In this document: positions 48,682-56,424 of the stretch, one piece after another
How the letters are laid out: every line of letters starts with the position of its first letter
Numbering within the stretch: position 1 is the stretch's first letter
Origin: a virus
Length of the DNA: 64,000 nucleotides
Direction: 5' to 3' (one strand)
IMG/VR virus record: IMGVR_UViG_3300024262_000019
Span: 46,163-110,162 of that record
Translations under genes and position numbers: made by a program
The notes under the pieces: generated by a model
The model's database searches: none
Told to the model about the DNA's origin: nothing
Seen by the model: the letters and a program-made list of their open reading frames with translations, nothing else

Positions 48682-49354
48682 TGCCAGTGCCCTGAACTCT
48701 CTTGATCAAATCATCCCTAGCCAGATCTCGGAGATTCACACCCTCAATCTCCATAGGGGCCATACAGCTCTTTATCATTTCGAACAAGTCTGCGTGTATA
48801 TCTTGCTTCAAAGTCTTAGCAACTCTCGTTGTCATCACCGTCGTCAGCATCTCTGAACTGCGCTTGGTTAGCAGTCTCTCAAGATGCAATGGACCAAAAA
48901 CTTTATCAACCAAGAATGGCGCATTGAAATTATCTAGTACCAAAAATTGCGCCCGATTGATCTTCTGCTTAACGGTCACCCCATCCGACCCGTCGCCAAA
49001 CAGTCGGCTATCACGCCTGTCCTCAAATTGAATATCCCTAAGCTCATCATGGGTTATAAAATAACTTGAGTAGCCACGAGAGATCGCCTGCTTCAGCAAG
49101 CACACTGCGGCAGATGTCTTGCCAACCCCGATCCCGCCAGTAAAGACCAGCCCTGTAGCAGTTCGAATCATCTCATCGAAATTTTCTCGATAACGCATGA
49201 TCGCATCACGGATGATCTCATCCTGAATTCGATCGGACCTCGACCTCCAGAATGCCTTACCGACGTTGACTCGGACAAGATCCTTCTTAGTGACTGGGCG
49301 CGAAGTTCGACCATAGGAGATCTTTGGCCTATCTGTAATTTCTAATTCATCCAT
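48674..49354 (-). CDS. DnaC/IstB-like helicase loader
   Basis: 226 aa from ATG 49354; the open frame reaches a TTG at 49372. AAA+ ATPase: TGLVFTGGIGVGKTSAAVCLLKQA (Walker A), RAQFLVLDNFNAPF (Walker B), and TTVMTTRVAKTL (sensor-1 region). N-terminal 55 residues are basic. Loaders of this family place DnaB-type helicases on the melted origin. Copy 3 of the 14-bp palindrome lies 14 bases before the start codon. Confidence 0.87.
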   Translation of the reverse strand: MDELEITDRPKISYGRTSRPVTKKDLVRVNVGKAFWRSRSDRIQDEIIRDAIMRYRENFDEMIRTATGLVFTGGIGVGKTSAAVCLLKQAISRGYSSYFITHDELRDIQFEDRRDSRLFGDGSDGVTVKQKINRAQFLVLDNFNAPFLVDKVFGPLHLERLLTKRSSEMLTTVMTTRVAKTLKQDIHADLFEMIKSCMAPMEIEGVNLRDLARDDLIKRVQGTGNE

Positions 49355-49367
49355 GTGATCGCCGGTG

Positions 49368-49381
49368 CGCAAGCGCTTGCG
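49368..49381. repeat. 14-bp palindrome CGCAAGCGCTTGCG, copy 3
   Basis: Perfect palindrome in the gap between initiator and loader genes. Read on the minus strand its flanks (GCAA before, CACC after) are identical to copy 1. Confidence 0.85.
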
Positions 49382-49384
49382 TTG

Positions 49385-50686
49385 CTACCATTCAAACTTG
49401 CCAGTCAATTTACCGCTTTCCTGTTCCTGCCGAGTCGTCTTCACTTCTTGAACCATCGCAAAGATCGATTCCCTGAAGTACAGAAAGATGCCGATAGTGG
49501 GGACAGAGTCTTTGATTTTCAACCTCCGCTGAACCTCCTCCCAGTCCTCACATAGGAATTTCCATGCCTTACGTATGAAAACAATGTTGTCATCGTAGAT
49601 CTTAAGCAGGTGATTCAGCTTCCCATACTCTGGCCCACCAAACTTCCCCATGATCGCATCAGGAAACCAGTCCCTGAAGGTATCGGTCATGAATTCCTCA
49701 AGCTGAGCCTTGATGGTCATAGTCTGGGCCTTTGTCGCCCTCTTCCACTCACGCACCTTCTCAGCCTCACCAGATGCCTCCTTAGCCTCTTTGCGCTCTC
49801 CCGTCTTAGCTATGGCCTCCTTCGCCTTGCGGTGCGCAGAGAGCCCCACAGTCGGGATTATGTCAACGGCGGCTGCCCGCCTCGTGTCGCCGTCGGCATC
49901 AGAAAGTGAACCTCGCTCAGGTTCGGCGGTTCCTCCTTTATTTTTTCCGGAGTCAGAGGCGAAGCCTTTGGTTTCCTCTGATTCTCCGGAATCTGATTCA
50001 CCTAGTACTTCTCCGGTATCAATATCTATTGCATCTCCCTTTATGAATCCTACTCTTCTAGTCGTCTGCGAATCAGCTTCAGGCTGATGCGCCTCTAGAC
50101 TCGCGAAGCGAGTCGAATCTACTTCACATTTATCTAGTTTCTCTTTATCTATTTCCAGTACATCCTCTTGTACCTGTGGGGTACACGCAGGTGTACTTGT
50201 GGGGTACACGCAGGTGTACTTGTGCGAGGTATCTGAGTCCATTGGTACATCCTCTTGTGCCAATGGAGATTCCGGTGGTTTACACTGCAGCCTAGACAGC
50301 ATCTCAGGGGTGCGTTTTGAGCCCACTAAGGTCTTTCGATCACCCAGAAGAATGTCCTTGTCGTAGCGTTCTTCCATACTCGCAATCGTCTTAAGTGAGG
50401 ACGCTGCAAATCCCCTCGAAGAGCATGTGACATATCCAAGGTTCTTGAGGTTCTTCATCCAATTCTTGATGGAGTTCTCATGGACACTTAAATCTTCTGC
50501 CAGTGTCTGGTAGCTTACGAAATTCGTCTCTCTGCCTGATGCTCGATACCTAAGCAGGAGAAGTAGGCGAATTTCATTGCCAGATATTCTGGTATCGAAA
50601 ATCTCTGGCAGGAGGACATAGGTTCTCTCGACGCCGAGCTGCCAGTCTTTGTTGCTTACTTCGGAAATTGGATTCTTATTAGACAT
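49385..50686 (-). CDS. Replication initiator (lambda O-like winged helix)
   Basis: 433 aa. N-terminal winged helix: EIFDTRISGNEIRLLLLLRYRASG, FVSYQTLAEDLSVHENSIKNWMKNLKNLGYV (about 50-85). A long polar linker (about 100-290) contains sequence encoded by the 23-bp iterons. The C-terminal part (TIKAQLEEFMTDTFRDWFPDAIMGKFGG, KLNHLLKIYDDNIVFIRKAWKFL) is helical, like the helicase-loading end of O/DnaD proteins. Directly followed by the loader and helicase genes. The arrangement with repeats inside the gene is the lambda O plan. Confidence 0.78.
   Translation of the reverse strand: MSNKNPISEVSNKDWQLGVERTYVLLPEIFDTRISGNEIRLLLLLRYRASGRETNFVSYQTLAEDLSVHENSIKNWMKNLKNLGYVTCSSRGFAASSLKTIASMEERYDKDILLGDRKTLVGSKRTPEMLSRLQCKPPESPLAQEDVPMDSDTSHKYTCVYPTSTPACTPQVQEDVLEIDKEKLDKCEVDSTRFASLEAHQPEADSQTTRRVGFIKGDAIDIDTGEVLGESDSGESEETKGFASDSGKNKGGTAEPERGSLSDADGDTRRAAAVDIIPTVGLSAHRKAKEAIAKTGERKEAKEASGEAEKVREWKRATKAQTMTIKAQLEEFMTDTFRDWFPDAIMGKFGGPEYGKLNHLLKIYDDNIVFIRKAWKFLCEDWEEVQRRLKIKDSVPTIGIFLYFRESIFAMVQEVKTTRQEQESGKLTGKFEW
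50169..50226. repeat. Iterons inside the initiator gene, candidate replication origin
   Basis: Two 23-bp direct repeats (50169-50191 and 50192-50214), differing at one base, plus the first part of a third (50215-50226). Each unit contains TGTAC-TGTGGGGTACACG. An AT-rich strip (about 50125-50160) adjoins. An extra pair of related 17-base segments stands outside the array (GTACATCCTCTTGTACC near 50157 and a close copy near 50246). Confidence 0.75.
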
Positions 50687-51371
50687 TGGAGCTTATCTCC
50701 CTAATGTACGAGAGGATCTCCTGGTCTCTGGCGAACCATTCTCCGTGCCTGCGATGCTTATCGAAGCGCTCGTGAAGGGCCCTCTCCTTATTGTGACCAC
50801 CGGGGATGGTGGCCAGTAACTCCAACTCAACCGGTGATGAATTACTTAGTTCACCGACCCTTCTCGTCGGATCTTTACTGTACCCAATCTTTATGAACTC
50901 GCCACCGGCCAGGAAATACACCAAGCAGTTCCTGGGATTATAGTCCTCGTGGACCTTTGGGTCTGGTTTCTTGAGTTCAGGATTATCAAACCTAGCAAGT
51001 TGAGCCTCTTCCCGCAGCCTGTTCTCCCTGAGACGCTCATTATACCAGGGGAGAATATGATCAAGCATCTTCTGTATGCTCTTGGCCGATGATCTCCATG
51101 GAACAATCTTGGTTAGGTACTTAGAGTCGTAACGAATATCCCTATCAACTGATTTGCATATAAGGAGAAGGCGAAGCTCACGATCGGTAAGCTCAGGAGT
51201 GCCAACCATGGCCGTGCAAGACTCCACAGTTGGAGTGTCGGAACCTCCATGCATCCACACGCCGATCCCTTCGTGGTAGAGAGCCCAGTACCTATCTTCA
51301 GGACTAAGCGAATTATACCACTCGTATGGGTGCATATCTTCTGGACACTTGCCGACATTCCTAATTTCCAT
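50679..51371 (-). CDS. GIY-YIG (T5orf172-type) nuclease-domain protein
   Basis: 230 aa from ATG 51371 (AGGGG six bases upstream). The first 140 residues are helical, with a Trp-rich start (PYEWYNSLSPEDRYWALYHEG) resembling a replication-protein helical domain (ELTDRELRLLLICKS). The C-terminal 85 residues are a T5orf172/Mug113 GIY-YIG domain: CLVYFLAGGEFIKIGYSKDP, RRVGELSNSSP, KERALHERFDKHRRHGEWF. May cut DNA or be a retained homing element; in the operon it leads the initiator gene (overlap of 8 bases). Confidence 0.8.
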   Translation of the reverse strand: MEIRNVGKCPEDMHPYEWYNSLSPEDRYWALYHEGIGVWMHGGSDTPTVESCTAMVGTPELTDRELRLLLICKSVDRDIRYDSKYLTKIVPWRSSAKSIQKMLDHILPWYNERLRENRLREEAQLARFDNPELKKPDPKVHEDYNPRNCLVYFLAGGEFIKIGYSKDPTRRVGELSNSSPVELELLATIPGGHNKERALHERFDKHRRHGEWFARDQEILSYIREISSNV

Positions 51372-51415
51372 TTTCATCCCCTCATCAACAGCGCACTCCT
51401 TGTGCGACCGGCGAA

Positions 51416-51444
51416 GCTATAGATCGATGTTTCTAATGTCAACG
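51416..51444 (-). promoter_or_regulatory. Sigma70-like promoter of the initiator operon
   Basis: Minus strand TTGACA (51444-51439), 17 bases, TATAGC (51421-51416); follows the phosphatase terminator by seven bases. Confidence 0.75.
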
Positions 51445-51450
51445 TCACAG

Positions 51451-51477
51451 AAAAAGGCAGACCGTAGTCTGCCTTGA
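51451..51477 (-). terminator. Terminator after the phosphatase gene
   Basis: Nine-base perfect stem AAGGCAGAC / GTCTGCCTT with a four-base loop and TTTTTCTG on the minus strand. Confidence 0.88.
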
Positions 51478-51499
51478 TGCCTCGTATGATCACGCAGAT

Positions 51500-52120
51500 C
51501 TAGATGATGAATTTAGATCCAAGATCTCGGATCAGTGATCTAACTAGAAGGGGATGCGGATTTACGCATGGCCTTCCCTCGCGCAAATATTCAAGCGCAT
51601 CGGCCCAGCCCATACCTTCGTGGATCATCAGGTACGCCATAACAGCAGTACTACTCCTGCTTACGCCAGCAGCACAGTGAACCAGGACTCTTTTGCCGCC
51701 TCGCCTCGCCTCGGCGATTACATCTGCAGCCTTTTCAAACACGCCGCAGAACGTAAGCCTCCCGTCATCTATTCCGATTTTTACGAGCTGCACACACGAC
51801 GACAGCTGTGGATGAATTTTGTAGTCGCACTCGATGGCCATGTTAACGACAACATCGATGTCGTACTTCTCCAGATTGTCATCTTGAACAGCCGCGTAGC
51901 TACCGATCATGATTCCCGGATGAACTTCATCGGCGCGTTCAACAATTTCAATCAACGGAGTGTCCATGTTCTCTTTCAGCTTTTCGTCCCACGATTTCTC
52001 ATGATTACGAATAACTGCTTTCATCGTATCCGACAGAGATCTGAAAGTTTGTTGCTTCCACTCGTCGAACTGGCTTGTGTAATCTCTATAAACAGACGGA
52101 AAAGCTAATACTGCACCCAT
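51500..52120 (-). CDS. Dual-specificity protein phosphatase
   Basis: 206 aa. The signature VLVHCAAGVSRSSTAVMAYLM contains the catalytic Cys149 and Arg155 (C-x5-R); the general acid is probably Asp118 or Asp119 (IGIDDG). The N-terminal 55 residues are a charged helical extension, then HPGIMIGSYAAVQD and DIDVVVNMAIECDY open the fold. Such enzymes remove phosphate from Ser/Thr/Tyr, lipids or RNA. With the kinase-fold genes at 26-31 kb it hints at phosphorylation control, though the two sets are far apart. Confidence 0.9.
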   Translation of the reverse strand: MGAVLAFPSVYRDYTSQFDEWKQQTFRSLSDTMKAVIRNHEKSWDEKLKENMDTPLIEIVERADEVHPGIMIGSYAAVQDDNLEKYDIDVVVNMAIECDYKIHPQLSSCVQLVKIGIDDGRLTFCGVFEKAADVIAEARRGGKRVLVHCAAGVSRSSTAVMAYLMIHEGMGWADALEYLREGRPCVNPHPLLVRSLIRDLGSKFII

Positions 52121-52121
52121 G

Positions 52122-52325
52122 CTACTTACCAGCCTTAGCCAGGCTGTTTTGAAGAGAATTAGCGTGCGCCTTAAGTAAGGTCTGATCCACCAAACGACTG
52201 AGCTGCTCAGCGTTTATAGATTTTAGCTCGGCGATCGTCTTGGCCTGCTCGGCGTTTTTTTCCTGAGCAATAGCAAGAGCTGCTGTTAATGATTCGACCG
52301 AAGCCGACGTAGTATCAGGTGTCAT
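52122..52325 (-). CDS. Small coiled-coil protein
   Basis: 67 aa, GGGG before AAAAG-ATG. Nearly all helix: SVESLTAALAIAQEKNAEQAKTI, then ELKSINAEQLSRLVDQTLL. Starts eleven bases after the next gene's region and ends two bases before the phosphatase, so likely coupled to it. No motif. Confidence 0.62.
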   Translation of the reverse strand: MTPDTTSASVESLTAALAIAQEKNAEQAKTIAELKSINAEQLSRLVDQTLLKAHANSLQNSLAKAGK

Positions 52326-52335
52326 CTTTTCCCCA

Positions 52336-52563
52336 TCAATTTAAAACAACCCACACCGGTTGCTCGCAGGTCGTGCAGGTTACAATGTTGTAACGAACTC
52401 CACCCCTGTATTCAGATTCAACTACTCTAATCTCTTCAACGATACCATCGTTACACCCAGGGCAGCCCGTTTCCTTGCCGGGGATAAAGGTATCGATAAC
52501 CTTCAGCTTCTTCTTAGTATACGGATGCTTGACATACTCAGCCTTGGGAATTTCCTTAGACAT
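52336..52563 (-). CDS. Small zinc-ribbon protein
   Basis: 75 aa from ATG 52563. GCPGCNDGIVEE and IVTCTTCEQPVWV form two C-x2-C pairs on a beta ribbon (about 33-36 and 62-65). A promoter (52577-52603) lies upstream. Function unknown. Confidence 0.68.
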   Translation of the reverse strand: MSKEIPKAEYVKHPYTKKKLKVIDTFIPGKETGCPGCNDGIVEEIRVVESEYRGGVRYNIVTCTTCEQPVWVVLN

Positions 52564-52576
52564 CACATATCACCAT

Positions 52577-52603
52577 GAGATAGGTTTACGTCGCAATTGT
52601 CAA
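52577..52603 (-). promoter_or_regulatory. Promoter before the zinc-ribbon/phosphatase unit
   Basis: Minus strand TTGACA (52603-52598), then TATCTC after 15 or TCTCAT after 17 bases; ATTGCG follows the -35 as in other promoters here. Confidence 0.55.
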
Positions 52604-52609
52604 TCATGG

Positions 52610-52993
52610 CTACTGTGCCTCAATCAGCGCTTCTATAACCCTGATCGTCTCCTTAACCCACTCACGATGATCAACTCGGTCGGTCTTCGAAGAATCAACA
52701 ATCATAGATAGCGTTTTTTTCAAATCATTGCTTGATGGTTTCTGACTGATCCTGCGAATCTCCGCCAACGCAGAATAATACTCCGCCTTACAGAGCCACA
52801 GCCTCTCGCCATTATCTGCAATACGCAGCATCTCATCAACGGACCGTCGGCTGTTTGGCGACAGCTTACTAAGATGACCAGTCAACATTGCAATCCTGTC
52901 ACCGGTGACGTCCCACATCCCGGACTGGTTCTGCATCATGACAAGGATCTGATCCCCAGTATTATGTCCTTGATTCGTTGGCATCACGCTCAT
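52610..52993 (-). CDS. Hypothetical protein
   Basis: 127 aa; start ambiguous (ATG 52993 or the ATG at 52984), overlapping the upstream gene. N-terminus QGHNTGDQILVMMQNQSGMWDV, then a helical region with ERLWLCKAEYYSALAEIRRISQ and HREWVKETIRVIEALIEAQ. Unknown. Confidence 0.6.
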   Translation of the reverse strand: MSVMPTNQGHNTGDQILVMMQNQSGMWDVTGDRIAMLTGHLSKLSPNSRRSVDEMLRIADNGERLWLCKAEYYSALAEIRRISQKPSSNDLKKTLSMIVDSSKTDRVDHREWVKETIRVIEALIEAQ

Positions 52994-53564
52994 CACGTCT
53001 GAATACAGACTTCAAATAGCTCCTGACCCTTCGAATCCTGTACACGCGAACCTTTTCAAGTCCATTATGATTCAGGTCATCGTTGACCGCAGGGCTAGTA
53101 TCAAGAATACCACGCCACCGCCCCTTGCACCCTCCCATTGGACATAGCTCTTCCGGCGGATCCTCGTCTCTAGTGTTTTTTACGTACCAGGCTTTTTCAC
53201 CGGTCTCAGTCAAGACAGGCTCACCGTCGAGGAAGACATGGGCACCATACGGTCCCCGATCTACGACCTCACACCAGCTCCTGTCTCCACTCCTTGCGTT
53301 TTCGATGACGAGGATCGTTCCACATGGATATTTTCGATGGGCGCACTGATGCTCATCGAGGCTAACCCTGTCGTCTGGCTGGCAGGCCAGGGTTCCGCCG
53401 ATCCACTTATCGCCAACATCTCCGAATCTCGAAGCCACTCCAAATGAATCAGGGCTGGACGGCAAATCGACAGACGTTCCAGTCGAAACAATCGTAGCCA
53501 ACATCGTTTTCGCAGCAAGAGATTGTGGCCCACTAACGAGCCACTCAATTATCGTCCCAAACAT
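52962..53564 (-). CDS. RlpA-like double-psi beta-barrel protein
   Basis: 200 aa from ATG 53564 (GAGGGGG five bases upstream). A hydrophobic start (FGTIIEWLVSGPQSLAAKTMLATIV) may anchor it or act in export. The barrel follows: FGVASRFGDVGDKWIGGTLAC, QCAHRKYPCGTILVIENA, CEVVDRGPYGAHVF, and IDTSP-like GILDTSPAVNDDL. RlpA domains bind or cleave denuded peptidoglycan, so a lysis or entry role is plausible. The catalytic Asp/His of active RlpA seem to match DRG and AHR, but activity is not proven. Confidence 0.78.
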   Translation of the reverse strand: MFGTIIEWLVSGPQSLAAKTMLATIVSTGTSVDLPSSPDSFGVASRFGDVGDKWIGGTLACQPDDRVSLDEHQCAHRKYPCGTILVIENARSGDRSWCEVVDRGPYGAHVFLDGEPVLTETGEKAWYVKNTRDEDPPEELCPMGGCKGRWRGILDTSPAVNDDLNHNGLEKVRVYRIRRVRSYLKSVFRRDERDANESRT

Positions 53565-53597
53565 CAAAGCCCCCTCACCGCGCAGCGGTTTTGTTTA

Positions 53598-54407
53598 TTA
53601 CTCTGGGCGGCGCAAGGTCTTGTTCTCTCCTAGCGCCCATCCAAGAGCAGCCAGAACCCCACTATCAAAATCATCGAGTCCATCTGCGTTATTGTCAATT
53701 AACAGCTTCTGAACCTCATACCGAATTTCGGCAGTCGATGGTCTAATTATTCTCCCGGAGGATTCGCGAACTTCCTTCCTAACACCAGTTTCAACATCCT
53801 TGGCGCTAGAACCATCATCCGTAGACCCAGAGTCCTTAATCTGCTTGACCCTATCTCGCTGATCTTTGTCTGGCAGAGTCGCTATATCGCGGGCAAACCC
53901 ATAGGAAACATCGCCATCTTTTACAGCATCTTGCAGCTGAGGAGTTGCACGCCTCTTGAATTGCATAGCATTGGAAACCCACGTCTGTGATTTTCCAATC
54001 TTATCTGCGATATCCTTCTGCTTGTATCCAAGGTTGAGGAGGATATCCACGCCTTTACAGACCTCAAGCGGAGTAAGCTCTGAGCGCTGGATATTCTCGG
54101 TAATGTTGAGAACCTGAGCCTCAGCCGCCGAGCCCTTGAACTTCTTTACCTCAACCGTTTTGAATGCATTTGCATCCTGGGCTCTGATTCGACTTATGGC
54201 TTCATGGCGGCGAAAGCCAACGATCAGGTAATAGCGCTTCTCCTTGTGCCCAGGCATTATCGCTGATTCCAGGACCGTCAAAGGAACCTGCAATCCAACC
54301 GACTTGATAGACGCCATGAGGTCGTCAATATCTTTTAGTTCGTCGCGAGGGTTTGTTATCTCAGTAGAGAACTCAATGCTATCGAAGGGTATCTGCGAAG
54401 TTGCCAT
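53598..54407 (-). CDS. ParB-family DNA-binding CTPase-like protein
   Basis: 269 aa, AAAGGA before the ATG. Canonical ParB order: N-terminal IPFDSIEFSTEITNPRDEL, IKSVGLQVPLTVLE, GFRRHEA (64-70, the G-x-R-R-x-x-A CTP motif), ITENIQRSELTPLE (102-115, E-N-x-Q-R-x-x-L), then helix-turn-helix YKQKDIADKIGKSQTWVSNAM (128-148). The C-terminal 60 residues could dimerise. Chromosomal and plasmid ParB bind a palindrome and slide as CTP clamps. No ParA is seen in the window; the repeated 14-bp palindrome is the site candidate. Confidence 0.88.
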   Translation of the reverse strand: MATSQIPFDSIEFSTEITNPRDELKDIDDLMASIKSVGLQVPLTVLESAIMPGHKEKRYYLIVGFRRHEAISRIRAQDANAFKTVEVKKFKGSAAEAQVLNITENIQRSELTPLEVCKGVDILLNLGYKQKDIADKIGKSQTWVSNAMQFKRRATPQLQDAVKDGDVSYGFARDIATLPDKDQRDRVKQIKDSGSTDDGSSAKDVETGVRKEVRESSGRIIRPSTAEIRYEVQKLLIDNNADGLDDFDSGVLAALGWALGENKTLRRPE

Positions 54408-54626
54408 CTAATCCTTTATCCCTCTTCGATCTCGCATCACCTGCTTGGCAATCTCGCAATAATCGAAAACCTGACACTCGGTACACGCCGACACACCCTT
54501 GATCTCCCTGCATTTTACAACCTGCAGTTGACGGATACGCCTTTCGAATCCAGGCGTCTCCTCCTTGAAGCCCTCCATTTCGGCAAGCCTCTTCAGTTGG
54601 GTCATTACGGTGTTGTCTTCGCTCAT
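54408..54626 (-). CDS. Small four-cysteine protein upstream of ParB
   Basis: 72 aa, ends one base before ParB. Cysteines in KCREIKGVSACTECQVFDYCEIA (about 39-58) have spacing C-x8-C-x2-C-x5-C, which could hold zinc or an iron-sulfur cluster. Charged helical ends. Function unknown; probably co-expressed with ParB. Confidence 0.66.
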   Translation of the reverse strand: MSEDNTVMTQLKRLAEMEGFKEETPGFERRIRQLQVVKCREIKGVSACTECQVFDYCEIAKQVMRDRRGIKD

Positions 54627-54726
54627 TAACTATTCGTATCCATTGTATATGGAAAGTATCAGAGCTTTAATCGACATGATCAAACAGTCAAGATGTAATA
54701 CCAACGGATCGTTACTGGGAAGATCT

Positions 54727-56055
54727 CTAGTCTCTACCCTTGAGTATGGATGATATGCCATCAGCGTATATTTGATGAATCATTTCAACATGATCATGTG
54801 TGCCATCAGCGCCAACCTCATGGGCAACCTCCTCCACGACAGTCTTGAGAGCTTCCTCGAAAGATCTGAGGCATCTACGGCTAATGTAGATCTTCCCCTT
54901 CTTCCTTAGCCCGAGAGTATCGGGGTTCATAAAGTCTACTATCTTAATATCATTATGAATAGTTGAGGATTTTCGGGCCAGACTATGAGCAACGAACTGA
55001 ACGCTGGCTAGCAAATTCTTGGACTCTTCAGGGGTAATATCGATGACCGTGTACTCTCTCTTGACCGACTCCTCCATGGAGCGCCTGACCGACTCGATGG
55101 TGCCAACCTCACGCTCTACGACCTCCCTGAGAGCCTCCGAGGTGACCACCTCAGCCCGGCGACCATAGAACTCCAACTCACGTACCTCCGACTCGGTACG
55201 CACGGCTATGGACTTCTCACCGAACTTCTCCTGAAACCTGGAGGCCACCAGCTTCCTGGCATTCTGTCCAACACACCAGTCATATCGAAAGTGCTCAACG
55301 TCGTTAGCACCAGAAGCAAGCATCTCATCGACCTGCCAGCAGTAATCTCCTTCAGAACGAAGGTAGAGAGACTCCCAAATCTTAGCTGCCAATCCCTTAG
55401 CATCCCAGCTCTCAACCAAGCGCCGGTCTCGATCTAACTTCACATCGGATGGACGGAAATCATAGCCATGAGTTAGCTCTTTGTTCTGGCAAACCCAGAT
55501 ACCACCAACGAATATCTGGCCATTCCCATCAATAAGCACAGTCCCAGCCATGGACTCAACGGTCTCAAATTCATGATCATCCAGAAATAGAAACTTAGGA
55601 GATATGGGGGCCCACTCCTCCGGGGTGATGCCGTTGATTTCAACGACAATCTCATCCTTCTGCTTGCGTTCACCGGAAATATTGAAGGTGAGAAGCCTGG
55701 CATCGAATTGCTCAGAATACTCAAGCTCCGGCTCCCAGATCTCTGTACCAGTTCTGATCTTGATCTTCTTACCCATACGACAGAGCACGAGTGATCCGAT
55801 CTTGTATCCCTCCCCCTGCTCGCCAAGCATATCCGCCCGCCCACGCTTAGTGGATTTTCCAAGGAGGAGGGTCTTGTACTCCAGGACAGCCCCCCTGGTC
55901 TTTACGACGAGGCGAGACTCATCAGGATGGTAGAAGGCGTCGAATGAGCAACCAGACCTCACAGCGTCTCTGGCGTTCTGCATGAACTCCCTAACGCCCT
56001 CAAAGAGCCCCCAGTCCGCACAGTAGTCTTCGCTGATAGTAAGTGGAATCTTCAT
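54727..56055 (-). CDS. GHKL (Hsp90/MutL-fold) ATPase with HE-H-rich C-terminus
   Basis: 442 aa. N-box GVREFMQNARDAV (Asn27), then TRGA and the G2 box MLGEQGEGYKIGSLVLC (77-93) identify a GHKL ATP-binding domain; the usual D-x-G-x-G of motif G1 is weakened. The centre is beta-rich. The last 50 residues read LKTVVEEVAHEVGADGTHDHVEMIHQ, an E-E-x2-H-E-x6-H-x-H arrangement like a metal site (Glu408/409, His412, His420, His422). Strong own promoter. Role unknown; such ATPases remodel proteins or DNA. Confidence 0.8.
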   Translation of the reverse strand: MKIPLTISEDYCADWGLFEGVREFMQNARDAVRSGCSFDAFYHPDESRLVVKTRGAVLEYKTLLLGKSTKRGRADMLGEQGEGYKIGSLVLCRMGKKIKIRTGTEIWEPELEYSEQFDARLLTFNISGERKQKDEIVVEINGITPEEWAPISPKFLFLDDHEFETVESMAGTVLIDGNGQIFVGGIWVCQNKELTHGYDFRPSDVKLDRDRRLVESWDAKGLAAKIWESLYLRSEGDYCWQVDEMLASGANDVEHFRYDWCVGQNARKLVASRFQEKFGEKSIAVRTESEVRELEFYGRRAEVVTSEALREVVEREVGTIESVRRSMEESVKREYTVIDITPEESKNLLASVQFVAHSLARKSSTIHNDIKIVDFMNPDTLGLRKKGKIYISRRCLRSFEEALKTVVEEVAHEVGADGTHDHVEMIHQIYADGISSILKGRD

Positions 56056-56061
56056 GAGGTC

Positions 56062-56090
56062 GATATATCGGCGAAGATCTCAATTGTCAA
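56062..56090 (-). promoter_or_regulatory. Sigma70-like promoter of the GHKL ATPase gene
   Basis: Minus strand TTGACA (56090-56085), 17 bases, TATATC (56067-56062); ATG at 56055 is so close that the leader would be nearly absent. It abuts the preceding terminator's T-run. Confidence 0.8.
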
Positions 56091-56127
56091 AAAAACGAAA
56101 AACGACGGACCCTTTGAGTCCGCCGTT
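56091..56127 (-). terminator. Terminator of the 56.1-56.9 kb operon
   Basis: Ten-base stem (AACGGCGGAC / GTCCGTCGTT on the minus strand, one G-T pair) with a seven-base loop, then TTTCGTTTTTTT. Confidence 0.87.
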
Positions 56128-56154
56128 CTAGTCAACGTAGTTATTGTGTTCTAG

Positions 56155-56424
56155 TTATGCACAGTCGCGAGTATTGCCCCTACTGTCCATCGCTGCGACA
56201 GCAGTAAGTGCTTTTCTAGCGCCTGTCTTAAACATGTCTTGCATGGCTGGAACAGCCTCATCCCAATCCCTGTTGGGGAATTGCCAGGCCATCCAAGCCT
56301 TGGCGGCAGTTTCAACTTGCTCTTCGGATGGTTCAGTTTCTATACAAACCATATCAAACGACTCCTTTTGTTTCACAAGCCATGAGTGCCCCATGGATTG
56401 CTGATTGTCTAGGAGGTTACTCAT
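56155..56424 (-). CDS. Small hypothetical protein
   Basis: 89 aa. I choose ATG 56424, which overlaps the upstream stop (ATGAGTAA); GAGG touches it. The frame extends to 56469 within the previous gene. Helical: EPSEEQVETAAKAWMAWQFPNRDWDEAVPAM then TGARKALTAVAAMD. Followed by a strong terminator. Unknown. Confidence 0.58.
   Translation of the reverse strand: MSNLLDNQQSMGHSWLVKQKESFDMVCIETEPSEEQVETAAKAWMAWQFPNRDWDEAVPAMQDMFKTGARKALTAVAAMDSRGNTRDCA

Noticed and set aside
50169-50226. Short tandem repeats considered as a CRISPR array
   Set aside because: The 23-bp units are directly adjacent without unique spacers and lie inside an initiator gene; no cas genes except a phage-type Cas4-like nuclease far away.
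53598-54407. A ParA ATPase partner for ParB
   Set aside because: None of the P-loop proteins in the window (terminase, helicase, loader, RecA) has the deviant Walker A KGGxxK of ParA; a partner may lie outside the window.
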